Source: Phellopilus nigrolimitatus
Lineage: Eukaryota > Basidiomycota > Agaricomycetes > Hymenochaetales > Hymenochaetaceae
Reading direction: 5' to 3'
NCBI GenBank assembly: GCA_021029095.1
Contig: JAJOHG010000006.1
Location: 868,001-932,000 of the forward strand
Length of the DNA: 64,000 nucleotides
Both the position numbers and the translations under genes were made by a program. Shown here in pieces: positions 52,301 through 64,000 of this stretch (its first letter is position 1; every line of letters begins with the position of its first letter). A model generated the notes under the pieces. That model did not search any database. It was given only the letters and a program-made list of their open reading frames with translations, and had not been told where the DNA came from.

Positions 52301-53715
52301 ATATCGGCGAAGCACACGATTTGAATTTGTAACGTAGGGGCCTTCAAGTATCATTCTTGTTGGCGTAAATGTAACGTGATGACAAGCCATCAAGCCTTCC
52401 TGTGGCGATGAGACGAGTCCAGCATTAGCGTATTCCGGACGAGCACGGAAAAACTTTAGAAAATCGTCGACTCTAATCTCGTTGCGAGGAATGGAAGAGA
52501 GGTGCTGGACAAATGCACGGAGAATAGCACCAGCCATGTCCCGATGACTGTCAGCCAAATTTTTTATTGGCTTCCACAGTTGCGAGAGCTCATCTGTCGT
52601 GATAAGACCATTGTGCAAAAGACATTCAATCTGGAAAGCAATAGACCAGGGGAAGTTTGTAAGAGTCGAGAGTTCCTTTTGAACCTGCAAAAGCTTTTTT
52701 TGCGCGAAGAACGAATGTTTATCAGCAGTTATATGAGCTTTCTTTGGCTTTCGAAGGTCCGCAATTTCGCACAAATGGACGAACTCGTCCAAGTCCTGGT
52801 GCTGATAAAGAACGACGCGAACTTGATGCACATATGGACCAACGGATCGGTGACTCTCGTCAATAGCACCGACTCTCTTTCGGAACTTCCGATTATCCTG
52901 TGCAACTATCCCTGTCAATGTGCGGTTAAACCATTCACTTTCGACAATGGCAGGTGACAGGAGCTCAAAGCAAATATCTGAGCTAAAGCCGTCAATATCG
53001 CAATACTTAAACAGGAAATGAGATTTTCGCACACGGTCCGAAGTCAAACCCGACCCATATGTCCTGAATATTTGAAAACTTCAACACGAGACTGTGTGCT
53101 TCGTAGTCGATGTACGGATCGCCAACTTGAATCCGAATGATCTTATGATCAAACTCAATGCGAAGCTGAGCGTTCCCGATCGCCGTATAGCCCTTTTCCC
53201 ATTCGACTGCAAAATCTACCTGGCGATTAGGAAGAGGCTGTTGCAACCATATGCCAAACTGCAGTTTATCGATACGCAGTGACACGTCAAGCCTCTGTAA
53301 TTTGTCATCGCGCTCACGATCAAGAGAAGGGTCCTGGTAAGGGACCTTTCTCAATGTTTCAAGAATTCCTTTATTTTTTAGCCTTCCTAATTCTTGCATC
53401 CAGATACGCCTCGAACGAACTACAGGAACGATTATTCCCTTCCTCTTGAAATTCAGAAGATCTTTCCCTGTAACGCACGCATGGTCAAAGTAGAAGAAGG
53501 CACAAAAAGAGATAATTACCTATTTTATAGACCGGAACGGTGAGAATACCCCTTCCGTTGTGCCGCCATTTTTCATGGCTGCCTAGAGTCACCTTGAAGT
53601 GTAGGGGTTGCTCTTCGGGGCGTTGGAACGTATCCGAATGAAGAATTTTTGCGAAACATTCTTTGACCTCATAAAGATCGGCAGAGTAATCTATACCCCC
53701 TAGCCCGATCTCCAT
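49370..53715 (-). CDS. RNA-dependent RNA polymerase of the RNAi pathway
   Basis: Cellular RdRP that makes double-stranded RNA for small-RNA silencing; not viral. ATG 53715 (MEIGLGGIDYSADLYEVKEC) begins the N-terminal RRM-like domain (GRGILTVPVYK). Core signatures: SHFLFKYCDIDGFSSDICFE, VTFTPTRMILEGPYVTNSNR, VLRRYAGYRDHFMRVDFRDE, GQWSEIPDMGSEPYQHTDG, FRWMVEPSA, PVPKSWTLVGVADEGRAYI and GKPPPDMVCAFRNLV. The catalytic loop CLSGGDLDG is joined across a short intron to DIYDICQY, giving DLDGD with all three metal-binding Asp. Downstream: DNHLIMA, then EGVRDKNCIKLAKLCDQAVD and YPKNGVPVDI. C-terminal helical region to the stop at 49370. About 12 introns. No inactivating change found. The upstream flank 53716-54717 separates it from STT4. 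Confidence 0.93.
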
Positions 53716-54717
53716 GCTGATGAAGAGAGTAAATTTAGCAAATGAGAAAGGGGCCGATGTATCTTGATGAACTGAACACCGGATACAGATGCGTAAGACA
53801 ATTGTAAGCCGAAAAAAAAGGGCTCGCTACCTGGTTTTAGATCGAAATCAGGATCTCAGGCTCTGTTTCATACAGAAAGGGCGGAAATTGGACGGGGCTA
53901 AGAATAAAAGGATTTTCGGACAGGAGACATTCGCGTGAACAAAAAATAGAAAAAGTAAAGGAGACTCGATAAGTACGTGCCTTCAATGTGTCAGTAATCA
54001 GAGCAGATAAGCAACCGGTGACGCTTGTCGCTCGATGGTCGACCTAGGATCGTTGAGTTGTGGGTTGAGCACAAAAAAACGCACAGAGTACAAAGAATGA
54101 GGGTGGTAACCGAGATTCGCCAGTAGGATGAAAACCTTGATGTTAAGATCCGTATAAGTGTCTGAACACCTGGGAACTCTGATAACCGGGAGTACACCCA
54201 AGTCAAATACCGACAGGACCAGCGAAGAAAGGATGAGAAATACATTCATTGAGCAGAACAAGCGTTCGCGCCGTACCGAGAAAACAAGGCAAATGTGCAG
54301 ACTGAGACGGTGGCAATCGCTTTACCCAAGAACAAGTGATGATTTGCAATTGAGGTAAACCGCAGAAGTGTGGAAGGCAATATAAAGACTTCCTGTACAT
54401 GTACTGTACTGAATCTAGGTGTGTTTCTTGAGGTTTTCAAAGACAAAGCGTAGCGTTTACTATTTAGGTACATAGCACGCGTCTCGGCTTGATCCGCGAC
54501 TCAGCCGTCGTGCAATGTGGCTTGGAGGAAAACAAGCTCCGGAAGCGAAATAAAATTTCCTGTCCAGTCCTTCACATATAGTTTCAGTTTTGAGCATCCT
54601 TGTATGTCAAAATAACCTGCAAGCCAGGGTAGTAATATTTATAGACTAAACCATTACTATGAAGCGAGCCTCGCATCCCGTGAACAATTTATGTGCCGAG
54701 CTAGTTGTATGGTATAC
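53716..54717. other. Long intergenic region upstream of RdRP
   Basis: About 1 kb between two minus-strand genes: the RdRP promoter and the STT4 3' flank. Frames of 60-87 codons occur on both strands (53991-54473) but show no domain, no conserved splice pattern and overlap each other. AT-rich stretches lie around 53930-53960 and 54600-54720. No repeat or RNA gene recognised. Confidence 0.4.
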
Positions 54718-57700
54718 CTAGCAAGTCATCGGTAAGCGAGCATTCATATAGACCGAAAACAAATGTTTACCATTTTGAAGCTACGTCCAAGCAAGCATAA
54801 TGAGTGAAAAGAAAAAAAAAATGAGTGAAAAGAGACCCAAATACGGAGAATAAAATAAAAACGCACTCGTTGGAACTCATCGTATGCAATGCTCCTCATG
54901 TTTTCGTGCGCGTTCTTTACGACACTCATCATCCAATCTGCGGCCTGCCGTTCGTTCAGCCCAAGTGCGAATCTATCTCGTAGACGCTTAATCGTGGCCT
55001 CTCCTTTGAACGAAGGCAAATCTGTGCCAAGCATCAGCTCGACCGTGCTGATGATTTGTTCTGCATGAGGGCGGATGGCGAGGAACGCTTTGATGGTTAG
55101 CTGTTGGAAAAGGGCATAACCGCGGGAGTATCTTCCACCCATAAGAATTACCATCTCATGGTTTAGCTTGAAGGAATTAGGCTCAAATTTGATGCCCTAA
55201 AAGTGACAGTCAATACCAGTATAAGCTACTTCCAAACCAAACTTACTCCAGGACGTAGATAATTCAATAATACAGCAAGGGTCAGGACACGCGTCTCACC
55301 ATGGGCAAAAACGTCTGCACTTATCTATGTCGAAGAGGAATCCAAAATCTATTGCGGCCAGTCAGCTAGAATCAAAGGCAATCACGCGGAGTCACGCACC
55401 GATGTGAACGATGTGGCCTTCTCCATCTATCATGATGTTGCCGTTGTGTCTATCCTTTATTTGCAAGATGTAGCACGCGACAGAGTAGGCAGCCATTGAC
55501 TGTATGAAATTGAGGCGAGCACGTTGGAACGTAATCGTGTCCTCTCCTCCATACTTTGCTGTGAAGAAACCGAGTAGGTCGTTGATTTTAGCCCTGCCCA
55601 TTTCGTCTCTTGACGTTGCATTCGGTACGACATCAATTACACCACACTGCAAAAGACGTCAGAAAATCACTTCAGCATTACAGTCCAACTTACACCTGGC
55701 GCAGTCGCTGTCACACGGTAAGGGAAGAGGTATAAGTTCAATCCAACGCTGGTGAATATGTTCTTGAACATTGCGATGACTTGCAGCGCCAGTACATCTT
55801 GGCGGCAGTCATCTCCAACTTTGAAGATAGCGGCCTGCCAGATATCCATCTCCTCTCGTGCTTCGGTACCTGCTGCTTCATCACCGAGAACAGAGTCTGG
55901 ATCCTTACTGATGACAAGGCGTTCCTTCCGGACTTTGAAGGAAGCCATAAAGGGAGCCTTCTGCAAATCAATTTCAAGTCAGTAGACATGAAAGTCAGCG
56001 CTTACCTTTGCGTGACTCTGCAGCGGCCGTCCCGACTTCCTGTCAATGTCTACTACCACACCATCAGGATTGCTCGGCAAATAAACGCCGACTTCGACTT
56101 TGATTTTTGCCATTTCTTCGTCGATCTTCGCCTGCAAACATTTTAATGTGTAAGCTGATCTGAAAAAGCGATTCAAACCTGCCTTCTTCTCGGGCTTGCT
56201 TTTCTTTATATAGGGCTTTAACTTCCCAGAAATTGATGTTACTTCATTGAAGAAGCCGAATTCTCTGTCGTAGAAATCTCGTGATTCTCCAGAGAGCGAA
56301 CTGACTACAAGATCGGTCATTTTGTCGAGGTGTGGTTTCATTGGATCTTCCTACGAGAGTATACTTGACGGACCGATCGGAAGTAAAATTAAGCCACGCT
56401 CACCAGTTCTGCAGCATCATCTTTGTAACAATTGGCCTTCATATTCCAGATGATTTGGTGGCAAAACAATTGGGATATCTTAGCCGTCTCAAAGATGAAT
56501 CTCTTCACATACCCTGTTATTTTATTTAGCAAGTTGCGTCTTCTTACAAGCAGATGACGTACCTAAGGAGTCATTGCGAAGAGACTGCACGATCTGAGGT
56601 ACAAAGAAGAAGGTAACACCCACGGGATGCTGTTCGAGTACACGATGGGCGTATTGGAGCAGCACCGGGTCATTTGAATATCGCGGTTCAAAGAATGTCA
56701 CAGCGATCACAGGCGACACTGGTGCCCATAGAAGCACATACTAAAAAATTTGAAAATTTTCAGAAAGAAACTATATAAGTTATATAAGCAAGACAGCTCA
56801 CCTTCAGATCCCGTTGTACGCTCCGATCCAACTTATCTCCAACAACAAGGCGAAGAGCATCTGGATAGTCCATGACTTCACGACTGTGTGCACGAATCCA
56901 TCTTCCAGCCTCTCGCTCTACAGTCGCATTTTTGAAGCGCTCCGGCAGGTGTACAACTAGGCCAGGGTCGACCTTCCATGCTGTGCGCACTTCCTTGATC
57001 CACGAATCCTTCAGAATAGTCAGGAACCAAAGTTTGCATAATCAGGCTATTACTCACATCCACCATGCCCTTTTCCATCAGGCCAACATGATCAACCCCA
57101 CGTTTCACGTCATTCGATGGGTTGTCCCACACCGTTAATCGGAAAATCTCGTTCTCGACGAGAAGACGTAAGAGGCGGTTGGCACCTTTTAAATCTGGCC
57201 AAGGACTTTGAGCGATGCACGATTATTGTCAATAAGCTCGAGACAAACCTTGGGTGCTGGTTTTTGTCGGAAAAGTTGAACTCGAGACTATATGCGAGCC
57301 CCGAACAGAGTCAGTCTGGAGAAGCGTCAAGAAATCTGCAAGGATTTTGATGTCAGCTTCGATCTGAACTCGATTTGCTCCGTAAGACCATCTGGAGTAA
57401 TTTCAGTACTGAAGCATCTTATCATTGTGAAGTACATACTGAGGGCGGGCCGAAAACCAAGAAAAAGCCGTTTGGTATAAAGCCTCGCGAAGTTTATTTT
57501 CACAAAATATATCCATCTTCGAGCTCTTTAATGTCTCGAAACCGAAAAGAAGAAACGAGAAACGAGCTTCCCGAGCCAAAGGATGGGAACTGAGCAATTC
57601 AAAAGTTAAATATTCTACGTATTAGTAGAATAAGTGTGACTGACCTCATATATTTATGTTCTCGTGCTGAACGGAATACAAGACGGAGAATGAGTAGCAT

Positions 57701-60700
57701 CAAGCCAGGCTTGTGGTAGCGCGCCGCCTGAAACCGGCTAAGCAACATCTGCAAGACAAGGACATGCGGAGTAAGAAGCTTGCGTGCAGAGGTTGCTCCA
57801 TAATCGATAATCGTTTTGTCTGTCGGACTGTATTCGACCGAATGAACGAAGGGATCCGTGTAGCTGCACAAGAGAAATCAGCATACCGCATTGTGAGCAG
57901 TTTCAAGGGATTTACGTACTTCATTGAGTCGGAAAAAAGGCCTGTATTATGCCTTATCGTCAAATTCCAGGAATTATTGATTTCCATAATTAATGGGATC
58001 TCCAAGTCAGGACGTTCACCGATGATCCACGTCCAGACTTCGATGCTTGCGGTCATCACCGAGGGACCAAACACTGCGAAGGGCAGAGCAACGAGATGGT
58101 GTAGCAAGTCATAATCACACTGATAATGAAAGCGAAAATGAGATGAATGCCTTCTTAATCGATTCGCGATTCACAAACGAACCATCGTCATATGCACTAA
58201 GTATGCTGCGCAGCGGAAGAGGAGTTCTTTCAATTCGGAGACGGTCATCGGACTATTCTTCGCCTGAACCTCCCTCAGAGTATTTGCGATTTTCTCCTTG
58301 AGTTTGAGCTCGTCGCATGACGATGAACCCCCGGTCAACGGAGTGTCTTTTTACAATGTTAACTTATGGATTAAAATTTCGAGATTCATATGCTTGCCTT
58401 TGTTCCCTGACACAGCTAGGCCGTTGACTTCCCCTGCAAATCGTTCCTTGCAAGCAATTTGTGTGGTCACAAGCTTTGATCGGTCTGGTTTCCATGTTGA
58501 TATACCAGAAACTGGGACTGGGTAAAACTGATTCAGCACGCTCTTTTCTTCCCTGTAGAAAACATTCAAATCCTCACCGAGCTTTCGTTCTGAAGGCCCG
58601 ATTGCGCTCGCAAACTGAAGAGCAACAGATGCCCCGAGCTCCACGGAATTGATCGACGTGTCCGTTTGATTCGATGCAAGATAATTCTAAATTGTGACTC
58701 GGTTATTATAAACGTAGACATGGACAAGTGAAGGTACCTGAAGCGTCGCCTGCAGCTCAATCGGAGCTCTTGCCAGAACGTTACCGAACCATATATTAGC
58801 GTTTGTATGCAAAAGATTCAGAACATCATTCCTCGTCTTGTAAGAGTCTGACAGCTCAAGACTGATGTTGCATAGGTCGGAATGGAAATCATACACAGGG
58901 TCATACTGATTTACATGCAATCAGCGGCTTTCGTCTGATAGCGTGAAAACGGTTACCTCGTCGGTAAACTCTCCCTCGCAGGCTTGACGTAGCATAGTGA
59001 GGACCTCCAGGATAGCATTCACGAGAGGCGGGTCGCACATCAAAGACGGAAATGAAGTGATAAGACGGTTAAGATACTTCATGGCGACATCCCGAGCGCG
59101 AGCCACTCGGTGACAGCTGCAAACAAGCATAGCGCGAAGCTCATTGGAAATACTGTCTGGCAAGCAATGTTCGACAACCTGTCGGCTTAGTTCACCAATT
59201 GCGACTTGGATGACCTATATAAGCTAGTCAACATTCAGAAAAAAATCAACTCGACATTGACTACTCACTTTGTCAACAACGGAGTCCATGCAAATCGATA
59301 GAGCACTATGTTTATTGACACTTTCGTTGACGAAGTATGACGGAAGCGATGAAGGCAAGCCTATAGAAGAACGCATTGCCTCGAGATCATACATCGTAAG
59401 CAGAAATATGATCTGGCTAGGCAGTAGATATCGGATTTCGCTATGCCGCAAAGGTATGAGCTTCATTAGCATTGCGCGGTGCGTAGAGATAGCCTGCAAA
59501 ATGAACGAGTATGAAAGATATACCCATTTTTTTTTGGATAAACACTAACTGTCTGCGCGTACTCCTGTCTGATGATTGTGTTGTACTCAAGGTTGCTAGT
59601 AACGAAGTCAGGCACTTCCTCTAGTACGATCGAGGGTGTCTTGATCGCAATCCTCGTCAAAGCAGCTACCTGCCACTCCGCCGTTGGTCCTCCCCGCTCC
59701 TCTGCATTTGTAAAGCGGAACAGGACGCTTAAGAACCACAGGTTCCGGAAAAGAGCCACTTTATCCAGAGAGGCATCGGCGAAGGGAACAAAGTCATTCT
59801 GAATCAGTAGTGCGTCGATAGGCAAGAGTAGTGAGCCAAGTTGATCAACCATGTCATCGATCTTCAAATACACTTAAGTCAATCTGTCTTGAGCGTTTTA
59901 ACGTACTGACCTTCAAATGCTGGTTTGAAATTGAAGCGTTCTGAATAGCGACCCCTTTGTCGATAAACAACCCAAGCAATTCCACCAGATAAATTTCGCG
60001 AAACTCCGGTCGACGATGGAGTTCTTGCGCAAGTCTTGTCTGAGCAGCTAGAACCTAAAGACAGTTTTTTAGTTACAGATATAACAGACGAATCCGAGGT
60101 CTTAATAAATATGCGCACGGTATTGCTGGAAAAACGCGGGTCATCCGGATTCGCTGAGCGATTGATGACAGAGAAGGCCTTGATAATATCCACGAATGTG
60201 TTATCTGGTGAAATGACAGCAAGGTCTACAAGATTATAAACAATGGATGCCTCGACAGTTGGTTCAGCTGAACGTAGTCGTTGCAGAAGCATTGACACAG
60301 TTAGACGTGTGACCTATGATCAAGGAGTATTTTCAGTTCACTTTGTCAAAAGAGTAGATATAAACGAACCTCATCGATCCTGAATTCCATCGCGAGGCAA
60401 GTCACTACAGAAATTGTGCTGATTCCAATAAGTCGCTGCTGGTCCTCGTTAAACGCTTGCAGTCCTGTCTTCACAGACTGTACTGTATGCTCTTCAGATT
60501 GCATGGTCGAGCTACTCGAGACCTGCGAGCTCCAAGATCCATCATGCGACTCCTTACTTGTAGCTGAGATATAGTTCAGCAACGAGTACATATTTGACAT
60601 AATGAAGTCATCTCCTGGAGCGAGCTTTATACAGAGAGCGAGACATTTTGCTGCAGCTGCAAGGGGCAAAGGCGCACGAGTTTCTGAAGCAAATTCGTAT

Positions 60701-62725
60701 TCGAAAATGGGCAAGGGCGATGTCACGAAGCGACGTAGATGTCCCGACATGACAGACGCAATACTAGGGAAGCTTTAAATTAAAGGGAAGTAGAGAAGTT
60801 AAACCAAATGCAAATATGTTTAAAAAAGGTTCTCTTACTTTTGCACAAGAACTGTTGTCGACTTCAAAGCGGCTTCCTGCACTAAATGGTCCGAAATCGG
60901 CGACTCCTCGCTGAGGAGTTGCCTCAACCGGCTGAGAAGATCATTATTCGTGTCCTGAAGAGCAACAGAACAGACGGATGCTAATTTCTATCATAATTCG
61001 TTGCAGACAAGTTCAAGACGGTGAAAAGGAAAAAAAAGAAACTAAGTTTACGAACCAAGGATTCGGACATAGTTTCCCATGCATAAGTGTCGAGAGAAGG
61101 TTCGGTGTCCATATCCTCAATTTGCACTAGAAGATCCGAGAAACAGCGGATAGCGTAACCAGAAACCTTTCTCAAAGTTTCTTGAGAAGATCCCACAATG
61201 TTCTGGTCCATAACAGCCTTGCGCATGAGTCGTCCCCAGACACTGTTCGCAGCAGCGGCTTCCTCCACTTCAGGGATGCTCGATTCAGAGGGCGTTGTCT
61301 CATCAGCAGTAGGGGATGATAACGTTTGCGCCAGGACAGTCCAAATAATCTCCATGACACAACAGACGATGAAATATCCTGTCAGCGGCCTATCCTGTGA
61401 AACATAACGAGACAAAAAGATGTGAATGAAGCGGGACTCTTCATGTTCCGTTTCCGTGGCTTGTAAGGATTGTGGGAGTAGATCGTTTAGATGGTCCACG
61501 ACCTCGGGCAGTAGGAGTGATTTAAGATCAGTGGTGAGCCTAGTCCATTCATCCACGGACCACGTAAATGCAGACGAGATTATGGCACGGTAAAACCCAT
61601 GAAATGAAGGCGCGTATTGGGTCAGGATGACATTCGCTAAAGGGGATAAACTCGCTTCATAAAATACCCCATGTAATATGTAACGGAGAACTCACGATGT
61701 TCTGTTTTGAGTTGTTCTATTATTTTAGAGGAAAACTCCAGAATCGCAGATGTCGCTGCAGACCGGTACTGTGGATATAGAGAAGCAAAACGTAGGAGAG
61801 CAGAGACAGTAGTAGAAACGAGCTGGTCGGGCAGAGCCCACTCTAGAAATATGTATAAGCAAGACCTATGCAAATGGGAAAGAAAGAGCAGCAAACGCAC
61901 TGTCCCAAATTAAGGTGGGGTCGAAGTCCATGTCAGGTATATCACGCAGAATATCAACAAGAATAGGAAATGTGCTATCGCCATGCGAAGCGGGTAAATT
62001 TGTTGCGAGTTGGGCAAAACCGATATTGCAAGTAACTCTTGAAGCGGGCTGGAGACGTAGCTTGAAATGACTGTTTTTTGATAGAATAACGCAGACTCAC
62101 CATGAATATACGCTCCTGTGACAATCCATTTTCAGCAGCACCATCCTTGGCGCTGTCCGCGTGGATATCGACGTTCGACTTGACCAAGTCTACAGCTGGC
62201 AGGATGGCATCTTCGTCCTTGCTCTCGCCGATATTCCGAGCAAGATCTTTGTATATAAGCGATTGCAAACTTCCAAACTCGAGACTTGACAGTATTTTAG
62301 CAGCAATAATTATTGCGATGAATTATAAACCTTACCAATCCATATTCACCAAGTAGATAGTCAGTGCAGTGCCAGCGGGAGCTGTTTTGGAGGCTTGACG
62401 CGACGCGTATTTCTTCCCACGCTTTGGCACGGGTTAATCTTGTCTTCTTCGATCTCGACATAATCACATAGTCACGACGCTCGTACTCTTCAGGATCCTT
62501 CAATTTGTCTTTTCTCGCGAGTGGGATAGGGTCTTGGATCTGAGCAGCCAGTTCTCTTCGACTGATTCTAATCGGACCCTGTCGAGGTACAGATGAAAAG
62601 CTCCCGCTACTGTTCGATGGTGAAAAGAAAGCATATGGGCAACGAAGTGCTTGGCGTTTACGATTTTTCGAGGTTGCCAAGAGTAAAGGATAGACTTTTT
62701 GAAAGTCATCTCGAGGACTGAGCAC
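54718..62725 (-). CDS. STT4: Phosphatidylinositol 4-kinase, STT4/PI4KIII-alpha type; 5' end unresolved
   Basis: Makes PI4P at the plasma membrane. A large gene of many short exons. The N-terminal exons ([39 protein letters not shown]) begin with an acceptor near 62725; the first exon with the ATG was not identified. A long helical solenoid follows, then the lipid-kinase-unique domain and the kinase: [56 protein letters not shown] (catalytic loop DRHNGN), HIVHI then DFGFLFDI (metal Asp), [23 protein letters not shown] and SIAYDEFQR. The last exon gives [20 protein letters not shown], stop 54718. Around [15 protein letters not shown] the best model needs an AT-AC intron and an 8-nt exon. Head-to-head with the FAHD1-like gene. 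Confidence 0.93.
55255..55324 (-). other. Candidate AT-AC intron in STT4
   Basis: On the minus strand the exon ends ...GACATAG (base 55325), then ATAAGT... to ...TCTAC (55324 down to 55255), then GTCCTGGA (55254-55247), then a normal GTAAGT donor. Removing the AT..AC segment restores D-I-G-P-G-G-I-K-F-E, matching the strongly conserved kinase sequence of STT4 proteins. I found no GT-AG pair that does so. Confidence 0.55.
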
Positions 62726-63354
62726 TTTGTTTTATTGTCGACATTGTCAACTGCAGCCTTTGCTTCAACTCGTGACAGCACGTTCTTCTGCTATGTAGGC
62801 CTATTATCAGGCTCTGCTCCAGTCAGTATCATTTTTGGGTGATTGGTCCTATCGCTCGGGTTTGTTTGTTTCGATAGCTGTGGATGCTTACAGACCAATG
62901 GACTGGACTGCAATTGCGCCTGCTTTTCAGTCGTGACATGAACACAAGGTCTAGTCAGTCATGATTGATCTAAATGTGCACGTTACAGCTCGTGCAGCCA
63001 CATCTACGATTGTCCAGTGCATGCTCAAGGCAATAGAAACTCAGGCTCAGGAAAGAGCTCAGGTCTGCGTCTGAAGAAGGGAGGGATCATCATAGTAATT
63101 CGCGGCTCATGACTCCGGGTCGTGAAATCCGATTTAAAGAACATTGTATCTGTACGGCCTTTCCAACTTTTTTTTTTTGCTTTCCCTCGTGGTTTTTTCT
63201 TCGTATTTTCTTTGTATGCGTGCTACATGTACACCAATATATATGATTCCCATTTTTAGATTTTGAATAGTACAAACATGCCGAAGGTACTTTTAGAGCC
63301 GTGTAGTTTAGGAGCCGCCTGCTGCCGCTCGCAGCTTTACATCCGACTATCATC
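62726..63354. other. Divergent region STT4 / FAHD1-like
   Basis: About 630 bases that probably contain the missing first exon of STT4 (minus) and the promoter of the FAH-family gene (plus). Minus-strand ATGs near 62714 and 62868 do not lead into the STT4 frame without an unrecognised intron. A pyrimidine-rich run with nine or more T lies around 63170-63180. No RNA gene seen. Confidence 0.4.
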
Positions 63355-64000
63355 ATGGCTGCAGCCTCGTTCGTTCGCTCAGGAAAGAAGGTAATCTGAC
63401 TTCGGCTCTTATGTCTGACACGCAACGAACACCGACAATCTTTCCAGATTGTCGCCATTGGGCGAAACTACGTCGAGCACGTCAAGGAGCTCAACAACAC
63501 GGTCCCCAAGGAACCTTTCTTCTTCCTCAAGCCGACGACAAGTTATGTGTCTACGGGAGGGAAAATCGAGATTCCGCGAGGGGTCGTCGCGCACCATGAA
63601 AGTACGCACGCGCACTGTTCCGGGTCCCAGGTTGCGTTAACGCATGTGTGGAACAGTCGAACTCGGCGTCGTGATCGGCAAGCGCGGGCGGGACATTTCC
63701 GCTGCGCAGGCGGACGCACATGTTGCTGGGTACGGTGCGAATGACATGTGTCTCCTCGAGACGTGTTTGTTAACTCCTATACTTATTCTATGCGATCTTC
63801 AGCCCTCGCTATTGACCTGACTGCACGCAATATGCAAGCGGAGGTCAAGAAAAAAGGACTGCCGTGGTCGGCTGCAAAGGGCTTCGACAGTTTTACGCCC
63901 ATTGGGTGCGCTGTTTGTACTTATATTATTTTTATTGGCCTATTGAGCTTGTCCTATTTCGTAGGCCCTTCATCCCTCGCTCCTCTGTCCCCGACCCCCA
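63355..64000 (+). CDS. Fumarylacetoacetate hydrolase family protein (FAHD1-like), 3' truncated
   Basis: Probably the mitochondrial/cytosolic acylpyruvate hydrolase or oxaloacetate decarboxylase of the FAHD1 type. ATG 63355 gives MAAASFVRSGKK, spliced to IVAIGRNYVEHVKELNNTVP and KEPFFFLKPTTSYVS with GGKIEIPRGVVAHHE. After an intron: ELGVVIGKRGRDISAAQADA, HVAGY, then ALAIDLTARNMQAEVKKKGL, PWSAAKGFDSFTPIG, and the start of a following exon (FIPRSSVPDP) at the window edge. GRNYVEH, the E-L-GVVIGK metal-ligand strand and the PW-AKGFD motif are family hallmarks. Four introns seen, the last ending just before the truncated exon. Confidence 0.92.

Noticed and set aside
49370..53715. RdRP gene as an integrated virus
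   Set aside because: It is the eukaryotic RNAi RdRP family (DLDGD loop, many introns), not a viral polymerase.
53991..54473. Overlapping 60-87-codon frames upstream of the RdRP
   Set aside because: Mutually overlapping frames on both strands with no domain or splice signals; typical chance frames.
62893..62930. Possible plus-strand exon MDWTAIAPAFQ
   Set aside because: Short, stops at once, and does not connect to any downstream exon.

Overview
The window looks like nuclear DNA of a basidiomycete fungus, most likely an agaricomycete. Genes are dense and split by many short introns, mostly about 45-75 nt with GT..AG borders and CTRAY-like branch sites. Typical fungal genes are present: KEX2 kexin, LEU4, TAP42, STT4, a Dnf-type flippase, an RNAi RdRP and a DNMT1-type methyltransferase. 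No operons, CRISPR arrays or insertion sequences are visible, and I found no convincing tRNA or rRNA gene. Species cannot be named from the sequence alone.

Layout, left to right. 1-2.6 kb: the end of a CENP-C/Mif2 kinetochore gene, then a small acidic APC15-like gene. 2.8-6.7 kb: methylenetetrahydrofolate reductase (-) head-to-head with TAP42 (+). 6.9-10.4 kb: a Rab6/Ypt6 GTPase and a DEDDh-nuclease-like protein, both (-). 10.7-17.4 kb: POT1 telomere protein and kexin (+). 17.5-25.2 kb: MCM7 (-) head-to-head with a DNMT1-type DNA methyltransferase (+). 25.3-28.8 kb: a UPF0045/Ecm15-like gene (-) head-to-head with 2-isopropylmalate synthase (+). 29.0-34.9 kb: FAN1 nuclease (-) head-to-head with a METTL25-type methyltransferase (+). 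35.3-44.7 kb: UPF1 helicase and a P4-ATPase flippase (-). 45.5-49.1 kb: an unassigned coiled-coil gene and glutaminyl cyclase (-), the latter head-to-head with TRAPP subunit Trs23 (+). 49.4-62.7 kb: RNA-dependent RNA polymerase and PI 4-kinase STT4 (-). 63.4-64 kb: the start of a fumarylacetoacetate-hydrolase-family gene (+).

Most genes are core eukaryotic housekeeping genes. Chromosome biology is well represented (CENP-C, APC15, POT1, MCM7, DNMT1, FAN1), together with RNA surveillance and silencing (UPF1, RdRP) and membrane traffic or lipid signalling (Rab6, Trs23, flippase, STT4, kexin). Several genes sit in head-to-head pairs with about 125-330 bp between start codons, which suggests shared promoters.

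The most unusual signals are these. A sharply bounded, roughly 3.1 kb CpG-depleted block covers the BAH and catalytic part of the DNA methyltransferase gene itself. The 2-isopropylmalate synthase carries a tandem duplication of its linker plus regulatory domain. STT4 has a candidate AT-AC intron next to an 8-nt microexon. POT1 has a long N-terminal extension with an OB-like segment. A handful of single-base frame breaks fall inside otherwise well-conserved genes and are as likely to be assembly errors as real lesions. Exon borders were worked out by hand from splice consensus and protein-family conservation; where a junction stayed unresolved I say so.
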